Below are positions 27,058 to 36,333 of a stretch of DNA of 64,000 nucleotides, one piece after another. The notes under the pieces are model-generated. The model saw only the letters and a program-made list of their open reading frames with translations, was not told the origin of the DNA and searched no databases. The translations under genes and the position numbers were made by a program. Position 1 is the first letter of the stretch. Every line of letters begins with the position of its first letter. This stretch comes from Sphingosinicella sp. YJ22 (GTDB lineage: Bacteria > Pseudomonadota > Alphaproteobacteria > Sphingomonadales > Sphingomonadaceae): assembly GCF_011320075.1 (NCBI RefSeq), contig NZ_JAANPA010000002.1, positions 1-64,000 on the forward strand, written 5' to 3'.

Positions 27058-29199
27058 ATGACAAGCAGCTTCGTCAGCCGGTTTCGGCGCATTTCCTGGA
27101 TCAGCTTCAAGATCGCGGCCTACGGCGCCCTTCTCGGCATCGTCGCGCTGGGCGTCGCCGTGTCGGTCGCGGTCAGCCAGCTGCCGAGCTACGAGGAGCT
27201 CGTCCGCCGCGACGACCTCGGCAAGATGATCCGGGTCCGCGCCGCCGACGGCACCGTCATCCACACGATGGGTCCCAGCTTCGGCGAATGGCTTCCCTAT
27301 CGCCGCATTCCGCAAGTGATGGTCGATTCCATGGTCGCGGTCGAGGACCGCCGCTATTACTATCACCTTGGCGTCGATCCGGTCGGCCTGGCGCGCTCCT
27401 TCTGGGTCCGCCTCAACAGCGGGGTGTGGAGCCAGGGCGGCTCGACCATCACCCAGCAGCTTGCCCGCAACATCTTCCTCAACAACACCCGGACCTTCGG
27501 CCGCAAGATCAGGGAGGCGATCCTCGCGATCGCGCTCGAATGGCGCTTCTCGAAGGAGCAGATCCTCGAGCTCTACCTCAACCGGGTCTATTTCGGCGGC
27601 GGCGCCTATGGCGTCGATGCGGCGTCGCGGCGCTTCTACGGCACCAGCGCGACCGAGCTGAACCTCGCCCAGGCGGCGATCATCGCCGGCTTGGTCAAGG
27701 CGCCGTCCAACTACTCGCCGACCGCCGATGCCGAGGCCGCGCGCGGCCGCGCCGGCGTCGTGCTCGGGCTGATGGAGGAGCAGGAGCTGATTACCCCGGC
27801 CGAGCGCGCCGCGGCCGATCCTGCCGGAGTCGACATGGTGCGCCCGGTCGAGCGCGCGCACAGCACCCGCTATTTCACCGACTGGGTGCTTCCGCAGCTC
27901 GACATCCTCGTCGACCAGGAAGTGAGCGAGCCGATCGAGGTATGGACGACGATCGACGTCGCCATGCAGCAGCAGGCCGACGCCGCGGTGCGCGCCAACG
28001 TGCCGCAGGGCGCGCAAGGCGCTCTGGTCACGCTCGACCGCGACGGCGCGGTGCGGGCGATGGTCGGCGGCCTCGATTATGTCAGCTCGATCTACAACCG
28101 CGCGACCCAGGCGACTCGCCAGCCGGGCTCGGCGTTCAAGCTGTTCGTCTATCTGACCGCGCTCCAGTCCGGCTACACGCCCGATTCGATGGTCAGCGGC
28201 GGCCCGATCACCGTCAACGGCTGGTCGCCGCGCAACGACAGCGGCGGGTTTCCGGGCAACATCTCCCTGCGCCAGGCTTTCGCTTATTCGGTCAACACCG
28301 CGGCGGTGAGGCTGTCGCAGGACGTCGGCACGCGCTCGGTCGCGTCCACCGCGCGACAGTTCGGAATCACCACGCCGGTCACCACCCAGCCGTCGATGGC
28401 GCTGGGCGCGTCCGAGGTCCGCCTGATCGACATGGTCCGCGCTTATGCCTCCGTCGCCCGCAACGGCACCGCCGTCACCCCTTACGGCGTGAGGCGGGTG
28501 ACCACGGCGGGCGGCACCGTGCTCTACGAACATCGCGACGACGACCGCCGCGCGCTCGTCACCCCCTGGGTGGCGGCGCAGATGACCGACCTGTTGAAGG
28601 CGGTGGTCGACGGCGGCACCGGCCGCGCCGCGGCCCTCGGACGGCCCACCGCCGGCAAGACCGGCACGACGACTTCGAACAAGGACGGCTGGTTCGTCGG
28701 CTTCTCGAGCGGACTCACCACCGGCGTGTGGATCGGCCGCGACGACAATCGCCGCCTTCCCGGCCTGTCCGGCGGCCGCGCTCCGGCGCAGACCTTCCAC
28801 GATTTCATGGTCCGCGCCGTGGCCAACCGGCCGGCCGAGGCTCTGATCACCGACGTTCCGGGCCCGGCGATCGAGGCCGACGTCAACAGCTTCGGGGACG
28901 AGCTCGATCCCGCGCTGATCGACCCCTATGCGGTGCCGGAGGAAGAAGAGCTTCCGATGCCCGGCGAGGAAGAGGATATCGACGGCGCGACGGTACCGCG
29001 CGCACCCGAGGAGCGGCGCGAGACGCTCGACCAGGAGTGGCTCGATCGCGCGATCAACCGCGCGCCGCCACGTCCCCAGCCGCGCCAGCCGGTCCAGCGC
29101 CAGCCAGTCCAACGCCAGCCAGTCCAACGCCAGCCGGTCCAACGGCCACCGGTCCAGCAGCCCCAGCCCGCGCCCGAGCCGGTCAACAAGCCGAACTAG
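27058..29199 (+). CDS. Class A penicillin-binding protein (PBP1A family)
   Basis: A bifunctional wall synthase with 713 residues. It has a cytoplasmic start and one membrane helix (about 18-40). The GT51 glycosyltransferase domain has its catalytic Glu96 in AVEDRRYY, then GGSTITQQLARN. The transpeptidase domain has Ser358 in GSAFK, SVN and KTGTT (Lys534). The tail is Pro/Gln-rich with five 15-bp tandem units (RQPVQ). Earlier in-frame sequence lacks a membrane-type start, so ATG 27058 is chosen. Stop overlaps the convergent metallopeptidase. Confidence 0.93.
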   Translation: MTSSFVSRFRRISWISFKIAAYGALLGIVALGVAVSVAVSQLPSYEELVRRDDLGKMIRVRAADGTVIHTMGPSFGEWLPYRRIPQVMVDSMVAVEDRRYYYHLGVDPVGLARSFWVRLNSGVWSQGGSTITQQLARNIFLNNTRTFGRKIREAILAIALEWRFSKEQILELYLNRVYFGGGAYGVDAASRRFYGTSATELNLAQAAIIAGLVKAPSNYSPTADAEAARGRAGVVLGLMEEQELITPAERAAADPAGVDMVRPVERAHSTRYFTDWVLPQLDILVDQEVSEPIEVWTTIDVAMQQQADAAVRANVPQGAQGALVTLDRDGAVRAMVGGLDYVSSIYNRATQATRQPGSAFKLFVYLTALQSGYTPDSMVSGGPITVNGWSPRNDSGGFPGNISLRQAFAYSVNTAAVRLSQDVGTRSVASTARQFGITTPVTTQPSMALGASEVRLIDMVRAYASVARNGTAVTPYGVRRVTTAGGTVLYEHRDDDRRALVTPWVAAQMTDLLKAVVDGGTGRAAALGRPTAGKTGTTTSNKDGWFVGFSSGLTTGVWIGRDDNRRLPGLSGGRAPAQTFHDFMVRAVANRPAEALITDVPGPAIEADVNSFGDELDPALIDPYAVPEEEELPMPGEEEDIDGATVPRAPEERRETLDQEWLDRAINRAPPRPQPRQPVQRQPVQRQPVQRQPVQRPPVQQPQPAPEPVNKPN
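29083..29157 (+). repeat. Five tandem 15-bp repeats in the PBP tail
   Basis: Five units of 15 bases (29083-29097 to 29143-29157) encode near-identical RQPVQ blocks in frame at the end of the penicillin-binding protein. The units differ by a few bases. The number could vary by slippage without frameshift, changing tail length. Confidence 0.85.
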
Positions 29200-29885
29200 C
29201 GCCCGCCGATGCGGTGGAGCGCGCTCCCTTCGCGGCGCAGCCACATCCGCGCCGACGCCGGGTCGGCGCCGAGCAGCTCGCGGACCAGCGCATGGAAACG
29301 CGGGCTGTGATCCATATGAGTCCGGTGCGCGACTTCGTGAGCGACCGTCGCCCGCCGCACGAAATCGGGCGCCATGATCAGCCGCCAGCTGTAGCGGATC
29401 CGCCCGTCGCTGGCGCAGCTGCCCCAGCGCGAGCGCGGATCGCCGACTGCCACCGACGACACCGTCACTCCCGCCTTTGCGGCGAATTCATGGGTCTCGC
29501 GGGTGAGCAGCGCCCGCGCCTCCGCCTGCAGCCAGCGCAACACCCGCCCCTCCAGCCCTTCGGCGGGTCCGCCGATCGCGAGACGCCCCTCGTCACGCGC
29601 GACACGACGGGGACCGCCAACCCATTCGACCCGATGCGGCTCGCCGAACAGTGGCAACGCCACGCCCGGCACGATCGCCACCGCTTCGGCGATGGCGCCG
29701 ATCGACTGCGCCGCCCAGTCGGCGTGTCCGGCCGCCCATTCGAGCGCCCTTCGGCGCGATACGCCGGGCGGCACGGTGAGGGTCAGCGAGCGGCTGCGCG
29801 GGTCGACGCGCAGCCTCAGCCGCCGCGCCCGCTTGTTCGGCTTGAGGGTGAGCGGCGCTCCGCCGAGCTGAAGCTCAGAGCTCAC
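29196..29885 (-). CDS. YgjP/SprT-like zinc metallopeptidase (DUF45/M48-type)
   Basis: A 229-residue protein with a zinc-metallopeptidase motif HEVAH followed by a distal His in DHSPRFH, and an upstream [18 protein letters not shown] typical of the YgjP/DUF45 group. It is soluble, and the substrate is unknown. It is the last gene of a leftward three-gene run (SCO protein, YcgN, this). Its start overlaps the YcgN gene by 11 bases and its stop overlaps the PBP stop. Confidence 0.85.
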   Translation of the reverse strand: MSSELQLGGAPLTLKPNKRARRLRLRVDPRSRSLTLTVPPGVSRRRALEWAAGHADWAAQSIGAIAEAVAIVPGVALPLFGEPHRVEWVGGPRRVARDEGRLAIGGPAEGLEGRVLRWLQAEARALLTRETHEFAAKAGVTVSSVAVGDPRSRWGSCASDGRIRYSWRLIMAPDFVRRATVAHEVAHRTHMDHSPRFHALVRELLGADPASARMWLRREGSALHRIGGR

Positions 29886-30318
29886 GGTCGATCACGAACT
29901 GGTCGATATTGTCGCCGGCATCCTGCTCCGACACCGTCCAGCCGCGCACCGACACGCCGGCCTCGTGAACCGTCTCGGGGTCGCCGCTGATCAGATAATG
30001 CCAGCCGTAGAGCGGCCGCCCCTCGGCGCGCAGGCGATAGGCGCAGGTGCTCGGCAGCCAGTCGATCTTGTGGACGCTGTCGGCGGTCAGCCGGACGCAT
30101 TCCGGCACGTACATCTTGCGCGCGCGGTAATCGCTGCACCGGCCGGTGCGCCGGTCGAGCAGCTTGCAGGCGACATTGGTCGCGTGGACCTCGCCGGTAT
30201 CGGCATCCTCGAGCTTGTGCAGGCAGCATTTGCCGCAGCCGTCGCACAGCGCCTCCCACTCGTCGCGATTGAGCTCGGCGAGCGGCAGCTCCCAGAATCG
30301 GGGCCTCAGCGCACCCAT
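29875..30318 (-). CDS. YcgN family cysteine-cluster protein (UPF0260)
   Basis: A 147-residue protein of the YcgN/UPF0260 family. The visible Cys groups are [14 protein letters not shown] and [14 protein letters not shown] with a later VPECVRL, a pattern fitting a zinc or iron-sulfur binding family. The role is not established. It overlaps both neighbours (13 bases with the SCO gene, 11 with the metallopeptidase), so it is part of one operon. Confidence 0.87.
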   Translation of the reverse strand: MGALRPRFWELPLAELNRDEWEALCDGCGKCCLHKLEDADTGEVHATNVACKLLDRRTGRCSDYRARKMYVPECVRLTADSVHKIDWLPSTCAYRLRAEGRPLYGWHYLISGDPETVHEAGVSVRGWTVSEQDAGDNIDQFVIDREL

Positions 30319-30899
30319 TGGTCCAGCGCCCGGGCAACGCCTTGCGCGCCCTGGTCATGGGGCACGATCGCGATCGGCGCGCCGTCGGGGCCCATCAGCA
30401 GGATGAAGCGGCTGTGATTGACGTTGTAGCCGCCGGCCTCGTTGGGCTCGTCGGGAATCGCCGAGCCGCCATAAGCGGTCGCCACCTGCTGGATCTCCTG
30501 CTCGGTGCCGGTGAGGCCGATCAGGCGCGGGTGGAAATTGGCGACGTAGCGCTTGAGCACCTCGGGTGTGTCGCGCCTGGGATCGACGGTGATGAAGATC
30601 GGCTGCACCCGCTCCGCCCGCGCGCTGTCCTCGCCCTCGAACTGCCTGAGGCCGGCGCCAAGCACGGCGAGGTCGACCGGGCACACGTCGGGGCAATTGG
30701 CGAAGCCGAAATAGATCAGGCGGTACTTGCCGGCGAAGCTCGCATCGCTGACTCGCTGCCCGTCCTGGTTGACCAGGTTGATCGGCCCGCCCAGCGTCGC
30801 GCCCTTGAGCGGCGGGTCGGCGGCCTGCTGCGAGCAGGCGGCGAGGCCGCCGGCGAGCAGGATTGCGAGAAAGGGCGACAGGAGAGAGCGAAGGTTCAT
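30306..30899 (-). CDS. SCO1/SenC family lipoprotein
   Basis: SCO proteins deliver copper to cytochrome c oxidase or act as thiol reductases. The 197-residue product has a lipobox (GLAACS, Cys near residue 22) and a thioredoxin-like fold with the metal-binding CPDVC. The third ligand is probably His in [10 protein letters not shown]. It is anchored outside the inner membrane. It is the first gene of the leftward trio with YcgN and the metallopeptidase. No oxidase genes are nearby. Confidence 0.9.
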   Translation of the reverse strand: MNLRSLLSPFLAILLAGGLAACSQQAADPPLKGATLGGPINLVNQDGQRVSDASFAGKYRLIYFGFANCPDVCPVDLAVLGAGLRQFEGEDSARAERVQPIFITVDPRRDTPEVLKRYVANFHPRLIGLTGTEQEIQQVATAYGGSAIPDEPNEAGGYNVNHSRFILLMGPDGAPIAIVPHDQGAQGVARALDQWVR

Positions 30900-30967
30900 G
30901 ACAGCGCCAGCCTTGCTTTGCTAGATCGGGGGGATCAAGCCGAAAGCCAAGTCCTCCGGGGGTTTAG

Positions 30968-31582
30968 ATGAATCGCATCCACCGCATCCTGCTGGCCGGC
31001 GCGCTCGCCGCCGCCGTCGCGGTGCCTGCCGTCGCTCAACAGCAATTCTCCGACAACACCACCATGCTGAAGGCGGTGCGCGAGCGCGACGGCGCGACCG
31101 TCGAGCGGCTGCTTGCCGATCCCTCGTCCAACGCCGTCAATGCCCGCGACACCTCGACCGGCGAGGGCCTGCTCCACATCGTCGTGCGCCGCCGCGACAT
31201 CGACTGGCTCGCCTTCCTACTCGGCCGCAGGGCCCGCCCCGACATGCAGTCGAACGACGGCTCGGCGCCGCTTCACCTCGCCGCCTCGATCGGCTGGGTC
31301 GAGGGGGCGCAGCAGCTGCTCGCCCGGCGCGCCAGCGTCGACATCGTCAACAACCGCGGCGAGACGCCGCTGATCCTCGCGGTCCAGGGGCGCCAGCTCG
31401 ACATCATTCCGCTGCTTCTCCAGCAGGGCGCCAACCCGGCCCATACCGACAGCGTCGCCGGCTATTCGGCGCTGGATTACGCCCGCCAGGACCGCCGCGA
31501 TCCAACCATCGCCCGGCTGCTCGAGTCCGCGCCGGCGCGCCGGCAGTCGCAGCAGCCGATCTACGGCCCAACCGCTCAGTAA
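30968..31582 (+). CDS. Ankyrin repeat protein (periplasmic)
   Basis: A 204-residue protein with a signal peptide (RILLAGALAAAVAVPAVAQ) followed by four to five ankyrin repeats. Clear units are GEGLLHIVVRRRDIDWLAFLL, NDGSAPLHLAASIGWVEGAQ and RGETPLILAVQGRQLDIIPLL. It is likely periplasmic and binds a partner not known from sequence. Its stop overlaps the convergent mmcB by 7 bases. Confidence 0.87.
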   Translation: MNRIHRILLAGALAAAVAVPAVAQQQFSDNTTMLKAVRERDGATVERLLADPSSNAVNARDTSTGEGLLHIVVRRRDIDWLAFLLGRRARPDMQSNDGSAPLHLAASIGWVEGAQQLLARRASVDIVNNRGETPLILAVQGRQLDIIPLLLQQGANPAHTDSVAGYSALDYARQDRRDPTIARLLESAPARRQSQQPIYGPTAQ

Positions 31583-32064
31583 TCGATCGCCGGCAGTCCC
31601 GGGTCCATGTCGCCGGCCAGCCGCCGCGCCGCGCGGCGGGCGAAGCGCAACGTCTCGGCCTTGCGGCGGGCGGCGGCGAGCTTGCGCAGCGGCGCCGGGC
31701 GGATGATTTCGGCATCGTAGCGGTCGGCCACGATCAGCCCGGAACAATCCTCGCCCTTCTCGACGCAGGCGAACGGCTCGAGCGCGAAGCCGGCCGGCAC
31801 CGCCCAGAAGAAATAGTCGCAATAGTCGAGATAGTCGGGCCACTTGCCGTCGCCCATCAGGTCGGCGCGCGATACCTTGATCTCGACGATGGTGATGAGC
31901 CCGGCGGAGTCGACCGCCATCAGGTCGGCGCGCCGGCCGTTGGGAAGCGGAACCTCGCAGATCGCGAACTGGTCCTGGCGGAAGAACAGCCGGCCGACTC
32001 CGCGCGCCACGTCCTGGGCGATGAGCGGCGCGTCCTGGAGGCAGGAGTCGGGAAGGGAGGCCAT
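31576..32064 (-). CDS. MmcB family DNA repair protein
   Basis: A 162-residue protein matching MmcB, found in alphaproteobacteria and linked to mitomycin C and SOS-related DNA repair in Caulobacter. It shows a PD-(D/E)XK-like core: PNGRRADLMAVDSAG and TIVEIKVSRADLMGDGKW. This agrees with a nuclease-type fold. It sits alone and overlaps the ankyrin gene at the 3' end. No LexA box was identified by eye. Confidence 0.82.
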   Translation of the reverse strand: MASLPDSCLQDAPLIAQDVARGVGRLFFRQDQFAICEVPLPNGRRADLMAVDSAGLITIVEIKVSRADLMGDGKWPDYLDYCDYFFWAVPAGFALEPFACVEKGEDCSGLIVADRYDAEIIRPAPLRKLAAARRKAETLRFARRAARRLAGDMDPGLPAIDY

Positions 32065-32087
32065 TGCCTCAACCTAGAATGAAGGGG

Positions 32088-32124
32088 GAACAAATGAAAG
32101 GGCCGGACCCAATGGCCCGGCCCC
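32088..32124 (-). terminator. Intrinsic terminator after the SleB-type gene
   Basis: On the minus strand, 7-bp arms (32117-32123 and 32100-32106, GGGCCGG/CCGGCCC) with a 10-base loop are followed by TTTCATTTG. It lies about 30 bases past the gene stop at 32153. Confidence 0.7.
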
Positions 32125-32152
32125 GATCCTCTCCCAAGGACCCCGAAAAGAC

Positions 32153-32932
32153 TTAGCGATAGAAGATGTGGTTGCCGATCCGGGCGATGCGCGCGCTCGG
32201 GCGCCCCCAGCTCGGCCGGACGTAGGTCGCATGGAAGAACAGCGAGTCGTCGCCGGTCACGTCGTGAAGATTGTCCATGGCGATGCGGGCGATGGCGACG
32301 GCGCGGCTCCAGGCGGCGCTGGTGCGGTTCGGCTCGGGGATTCGGCCGCCGCGGACGAAGGAGAACTGGCTCGGCTGGGTGACGACGTCACACACGGTGC
32401 CGCGGAACCGGCCCGAAGCAACCCGGTTGAGGATCACCTCGGCGACCGCGAGCTGGCCCTCGAGCGGCTCGCCGCGCGATTCGAAATAGACGGCGCTGGC
32501 CAGGCACTGGAACTGCTCGTCCTCGCTCTCGGCGGCGGCATGCTGCTCGACCAGCGAGGCGAGCGAGAAGGCGGCGGTCTGGGCGGGCGCCGGAGCGACA
32601 TCGCTGGCGCGATCGGGCCGGGCGCGGCCGACGATGGCGGTGACGCCCTGCGGAGTGACGATCTGGTCGCCGTCGCGGACAGAGACCGGGGTGAGGGACG
32701 TGTCGGCGGACGCGTGGACGATGGCGACCGCCGGCGTGGCGGCGTTGGTCGCGGCGGCGGTCGGGTTGGTCGCGGTGCTGCTGACCTGGGCCGGCGCGGC
32801 GGCATGAACGGACGGAGAGACGGTTGCGGCGGGGGTTGCGATGGCGGCGGTCTGGGCGCTCGCCTGGGAGGCGTTGGCGCACAGAAACAAGGCCGCCGCG
32901 GTCACGCCCGCGGCGCGGATCGTCTTAAACAT
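32153..32932 (-). CDS. Cell wall hydrolase, SleB type
   Basis: A 259-residue secreted protein with a signal peptide (AAALFLCANASQASAQ), a low-complexity Ala/Thr linker and a C-terminal SleB domain. That domain has CLASAVYFESRGEPLEGQ (catalytic Glu region), AEVILNRVASGRFRG and QFSFVRGG. It likely cleaves peptidoglycan. Start at 32932 selected because it opens the signal peptide; earlier in-frame sequence lacks one. Confidence 0.88.
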   Translation of the reverse strand: MFKTIRAAGVTAAALFLCANASQASAQTAAIATPAATVSPSVHAAAPAQVSSTATNPTAAATNAATPAVAIVHASADTSLTPVSVRDGDQIVTPQGVTAIVGRARPDRASDVAPAPAQTAAFSLASLVEQHAAAESEDEQFQCLASAVYFESRGEPLEGQLAVAEVILNRVASGRFRGTVCDVVTQPSQFSFVRGGRIPEPNRTSAAWSRAVAIARIAMDNLHDVTGDDSLFFHATYVRPSWGRPSARIARIGNHIFYR

Positions 32933-33096
32933 CAATGGATCAGCTTCCGTGCGGTGAACCCGGGTCGCTCTGGGCCAATGAGGCCTGGATTGATGGAATT
33001 CCCCGTCTCGCCCGACTGCCGGCAAATACGCTCCGGCGGCCCGCTATTGCTCCCTGAACATCTGACAACGAGGCTAGGGGCCGGGCCGGTTAAGGG

Positions 33097-33435
33097 TCAA
33101 TCAAGAGCGGTCATTTCAGCGGCGAACCGTTCGGCTGACGCGACGTCCAGTTCCAAAACCCACAGATCGGGATCGAATCTGCGCCGCCGGTCGAGGAACT
33201 TAACCATGTCTTCTGCGTTGCCGCCCGCCCCCGGAGATTCCCGCCAGCCATAGCGGCCGTCGGCCAGCAGCAGCCGCTCGAGCACCGCCTTGCACGCGCC
33301 GCGCTCGATCAGGATGACCATGACGGATCCGGCGGTGGGATCGCCCTTCGACAGCACCGCGCCGAAGCCGCCGTCGCGCTCGGCCAGCTTGATCAGTCCG
33401 CCGATCACGACCGAGCTCGGCAGGCGGGCGTCCAT
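33097..33435 (-). CDS. DUF1491 family protein
   Basis: A 112-residue protein of DUF1491, found in alphaproteobacteria. Recognisable parts are PSSVVIGGLIKLAERDGG near the start and DPDLWVLELDVASAERF near the end. Function is unknown. It follows the thioesterase with a 1-base overlap and ends a leftward run that includes ptsN. Confidence 0.8.
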   Translation of the reverse strand: MDARLPSSVVIGGLIKLAERDGGFGAVLSKGDPTAGSVMVILIERGACKAVLERLLLADGRYGWRESPGAGGNAEDMVKFLDRRRRFDPDLWVLELDVASAERFAAEMTALD

Positions 33436-33893
33436 CAGCCGTCGCTATAACCGGCCAGGCCCGCCAGCGCGATGCTCGAGCGCATGAACGTGCCGGTGCC
33501 GCGCGCCGCTTCCTCGCCGTCCGCGTCGATCAGCCGCGCCTCGCCGATCAGCACGCGGCGCTTGCCGCTGATCCAGCGTCCCTCGGCAATGGCGGGGCCC
33601 GGGCGCAGCGGCTTGGTGAACATCAAGTTGAACGCGGTGGTGAGCAGGAAGCGGTCGCTCACCCGCGAATTGCAGGCGTAGAAGGCGGCATCGTCCATCA
33701 TCTTGAAATAGAGCGTGCCGTGGGCCGCGCCCGCCGCATGGAAATGCCGTTCCTCGACTTCGAAGCGGATGCGTGCCAGCCCCGCCTCGACGATCTCTAT
33801 CTCGGAACGAAAGCCAAGGTTGATCGGCGCGGAGCGATAAAGCGATTCCAGCGCGCGGAAATGCGCTTCCTCCCCGGCGAGGTCAGGCGGCAT
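33435..33893 (-). CDS. PaaI-type thioesterase (hotdog fold)
   Basis: A 152-residue hotdog-fold thioesterase. The motif AAGAAHGTLYFKMMDDAAFYAC and TTAFNLMFTKPLRPGPAIAE are typical of the PaaI group that cleaves acyl-CoA. The substrate is not known. Overlaps ptsN by 11 bases and touches DUF1491, so it lies in the ptsN operon. Confidence 0.85.
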   Translation of the reverse strand: MPPDLAGEEAHFRALESLYRSAPINLGFRSEIEIVEAGLARIRFEVEERHFHAAGAAHGTLYFKMMDDAAFYACNSRVSDRFLLTTAFNLMFTKPLRPGPAIAEGRWISGKRRVLIGEARLIDADGEEAARGTGTFMRSSIALAGLAGYSDG

Positions 33894-34350
33894 CCCGCGT
33901 TTCCGCTCCGGTCAGCACAGCATAGATGGCGTCGTTCGAGCGCGCGCCGCGCAGCTTGGCGCGGACCTGCTTGTCGCGCAGCGCCCGGCTGACCTGGGCC
34001 AGCGCCTTGAGATGCTCGGCGCCCGCGTCGGGCGGCGACAGCATCAGGAAAACGAGATCGACCGGCATGCGGTCGACCGCCTCGTAGTTGAGCGGCTCGG
34101 CCAGGCGCACGAACAGGCCGTAGATTCGATCGAGCTCCGCGATCTTGCCGTGCGGGATGGCGACTCCGCCGCCGAAGCCGGTCGAGCCGGCTTTCTCGCG
34201 GTCGCCGATCGCGGTCGCGATCGCCTTGGCCGGCACGCCGGTATGCCGCGCCGCGATCGTCGCGAGCTGCTGGAACAGCGCTTTCTTGCCGGTGGCGGCG
34301 AACGACGCCTCCACCGCTTCGGGCGCGAGAAAATGGGATAGATCGGTCAT
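33883..34350 (-). CDS. ptsN: Nitrogen-regulatory PTS IIA-like protein
   Basis: PtsN (EIIA-Ntr) is the last carrier of the nitrogen phosphotransfer chain and controls potassium, stress and other functions. The 155-residue protein has the phospho-His67 in GGGVAIPHGKI, with an EIIA fold around it (ALFQQLATIAARHTG). It lies just after hpf, the usual grouping near rpoN; rpoN is not in this window. Start set at 34350 where the family begins. Confidence 0.92.
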   Translation of the reverse strand: MTDLSHFLAPEAVEASFAATGKKALFQQLATIAARHTGVPAKAIATAIGDREKAGSTGFGGGVAIPHGKIAELDRIYGLFVRLAEPLNYEAVDRMPVDLVFLMLSPPDAGAEHLKALAQVSRALRDKQVRAKLRGARSNDAIYAVLTGAETRDAA

Positions 34351-34388
34351 GGAATGGTCTGGCCGTTTAGGGCGAAAGGGTCTGGCTG

Positions 34389-34967
34389 TCAGTCCTGCTG
34401 GGGCTCGACCCAGCCAATCGTGCCGTCGCCTCGTCGATAGACCATGTTCAGCTGCTGCGTGCCGCTGTTCCGGAACATCAGCGCATTGGTGTTTCTGAGG
34501 TCCAGGATCATCACCGCGTCCGACACCGAGGCGTGGGGGATGTCGACTCGAGTCTCGGCGACGACAGGCGGATTGTCGGCCGGTTCCTCCGCCTCGGGAG
34601 GCGGCGCGAAGACCGTGTAGCTGGCGTCGATCGCGGCGGCCACTTCCGCCGCGTGTGCCGTCGCCGCGGAGCGGTCCTTGAGACGGCGCTTGTAGCGGCG
34701 CAGCTGGGTCTCGATCCGGTCGGCCGCCTGGTCGAAGGCCGCGCCTGCCTCGGCGCCGCGGCCGGAGCCCTTGAGCACGACGCCCTGGGGCACGTGCGCG
34801 ACGATGTCGCAAGTGAAGCTGCGGTCATACGGCCCTCGACCGAACGTCACCTGGGCGGAGATGGCGCGGGCGAAATATTTGTCGGCGATCGCGCCAACTC
34901 GGCTCTCGACGGTCGCGCGCAAGGCGTCGCCCGTCTCGATCTGATGTCCCGAAACCCTGACTTCCAT
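34389..34967 (-). CDS. hpf: Ribosome hibernation promoting factor (long form)
   Basis: HPF pairs ribosomes into inactive 100S dimers in resting cells. The 192-residue length with N-terminal RaiA-like domain (MEVRVSGHQIETGDALR) and C-terminal dimerising domain (AVMILDLRNTNALMFRNSG) shows the long form. It is followed by ptsN 38 bases later. Usual partner rpoN is not seen upstream here. Confidence 0.93.
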   Translation of the reverse strand: MEVRVSGHQIETGDALRATVESRVGAIADKYFARAISAQVTFGRGPYDRSFTCDIVAHVPQGVVLKGSGRGAEAGAAFDQAADRIETQLRRYKRRLKDRSAATAHAAEVAAAIDASYTVFAPPPEAEEPADNPPVVAETRVDIPHASVSDAVMILDLRNTNALMFRNSGTQQLNMVYRRGDGTIGWVEPQQD

Positions 34968-35014
34968 CCGGCCCTCCGTGTGTGGGGTGGATGTGGAGCC
35001 CGTCTATGCGGGCG

Positions 35015-35728
35015 TCAACCGCAGGCCGCGACCCGGTTCCAGATGGGGTCGGTGATGCCCTTGAGGAACTCGGCGTGGCGCTCCAGCTCTTCCTCCGTCG
35101 GCTCGTGGGGCCGCGCCGGGTGAACGGTGACGCTGTTGGCATATTCCTGAACGAGCATCACGTCGATCTTTTCTTCCGAGCTGCTGCGCTGTTCGGCCAC
35201 GAGCCCGAGGCCGATCTGGCGGCCGCCGGTCAGCTCGACATAGACCTGCGACAGCAACTGAGCATCGATGAGCGCACCATGCTTGATGCGGATCGAGCGG
35301 TCGACTCCGAAGCGGGTGCACAGGGCATCGAGGCTGTGCTTGGCGCCGGGCAACTTCTGACGGGCCAGCACCAGGGTGTCGATCATCCGGGTCATGCACA
35401 CCGAGGACAGCCCGCACAGCGCCAGCTCGTTGTTGAGAAAGCCGAAATCGAACGGCGCATTGTGCGCGACCAGCGGCGCGTCGCCGATGAAGTCGAGCAG
35501 GTCCCCGCACAGCTCCTCGAACAAGGGCTTGTCGGACAGAAACGCCTCGGACAGGCCGTGAACCGCTTCCGCCTCGCTCGGCATCGGCCGGCGCGGATTG
35601 AAATAGGCGTGGAAGGTGCGGCCGGTCTCGACCCGGTTCATAAGTTCGACGCAGCCGATCTCGACGATTCGATCCCCGCCCACCGGGCTCAGGCCCGTGG
35701 TCTCCGTGTCAAAAACGATTTCCCGCAT
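35015..35728 (-). CDS. dnaQ: DNA polymerase III epsilon subunit (3'-5' exonuclease)
   Basis: The proofreading subunit of the replicative polymerase. The 237-residue product has Exo I (FDTETTGLSP, Asp7 and Glu9), Exo II (HNAPFDFGFLNNEL) and Exo III (HGALIDAQLLSQVY). It is the last gene of the leftward ppsR-maf-coaE-dnaQ run beside the putative origin. An upstream ATG (35764) would add 12 residues but lies in coaE; 35728 starts the exonuclease domain. Confidence 0.95.
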   Translation of the reverse strand: MREIVFDTETTGLSPVGGDRIVEIGCVELMNRVETGRTFHAYFNPRRPMPSEAEAVHGLSEAFLSDKPLFEELCGDLLDFIGDAPLVAHNAPFDFGFLNNELALCGLSSVCMTRMIDTLVLARQKLPGAKHSLDALCTRFGVDRSIRIKHGALIDAQLLSQVYVELTGGRQIGLGLVAEQRSSSEEKIDVMLVQEYANSVTVHPARPHEPTEEELERHAEFLKGITDPIWNRVAACG

Positions 35729-35736
35729 GCCCCGAT

Positions 35737-36333
35737 CTATGGATTTGGGGGGCTGGCGAGGCAAGCGATGATTTCCCTCACCTTGGCGCGCGTTTCGTCC
35801 AGGCTGCCGCCCGTCGGAATGACGAAATCGGCCCGCGCCCTCTTCTCCTCGTCGGGAAGCTGAAGCGCGAGGATCTGACAGAATTTGGCCAGGGTCATGC
35901 CTGGCCGTGCAAGGACCCGCTCGCGCTGCACCGGGCCGGGAGCGGAAACCACCGCGACCTTGTTCACCTGGCCCGCACCGCCTTTCTCGAACAGCAGCGG
36001 AATGTCGAGCACGACCAATGGCGCTTCGCCATGGCGAGCGAGGAAGGCGCGGCGCTCGCGCGCGACCGCGGGATGGATCAGGCCTTCCAGATTCTGCAGC
36101 GCCTCCGGCTCGGCCAGGACTCGCTCGGCCAGCGCGGTGCGATTGACTCCCTTGTCGTCGGTCGTGCCCGGGAAGCGCGCCTCGATGGCCGCGACCAGCT
36201 CGCCCTCGGGGCCCTGGAGCTGGTGAACGACCGCGTCGGCGTCGAACAAAGGAACGCCTTCCTCCTCGAACATGCGCGCCACGGTCGACTTGCCCATGCC
36301 GATCGATCCCGTGAGGCCGAGGATGACAGTCAT
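35737..36333 (-). CDS. coaE: Dephospho-CoA kinase
   Basis: CoaE phosphorylates dephospho-CoA, the last step of coenzyme A synthesis. The 198-residue product has a P-loop LTGSIGMGKST at the N-terminus, DADAVVHQL, and a middle part with IPLLFEKGGAG. Its start overlaps the maf stop by 4 bases (ATGA), showing coupled translation. In many alphaproteobacteria aroE lies between maf and coaE; here it does not. Confidence 0.95.
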   Translation of the reverse strand: MTVILGLTGSIGMGKSTVARMFEEEGVPLFDADAVVHQLQGPEGELVAAIEARFPGTTDDKGVNRTALAERVLAEPEALQNLEGLIHPAVARERRAFLARHGEAPLVVLDIPLLFEKGGAGQVNKVAVVSAPGPVQRERVLARPGMTLAKFCQILALQLPDEEKRARADFVIPTGGSLDETRAKVREIIACLASPPNP

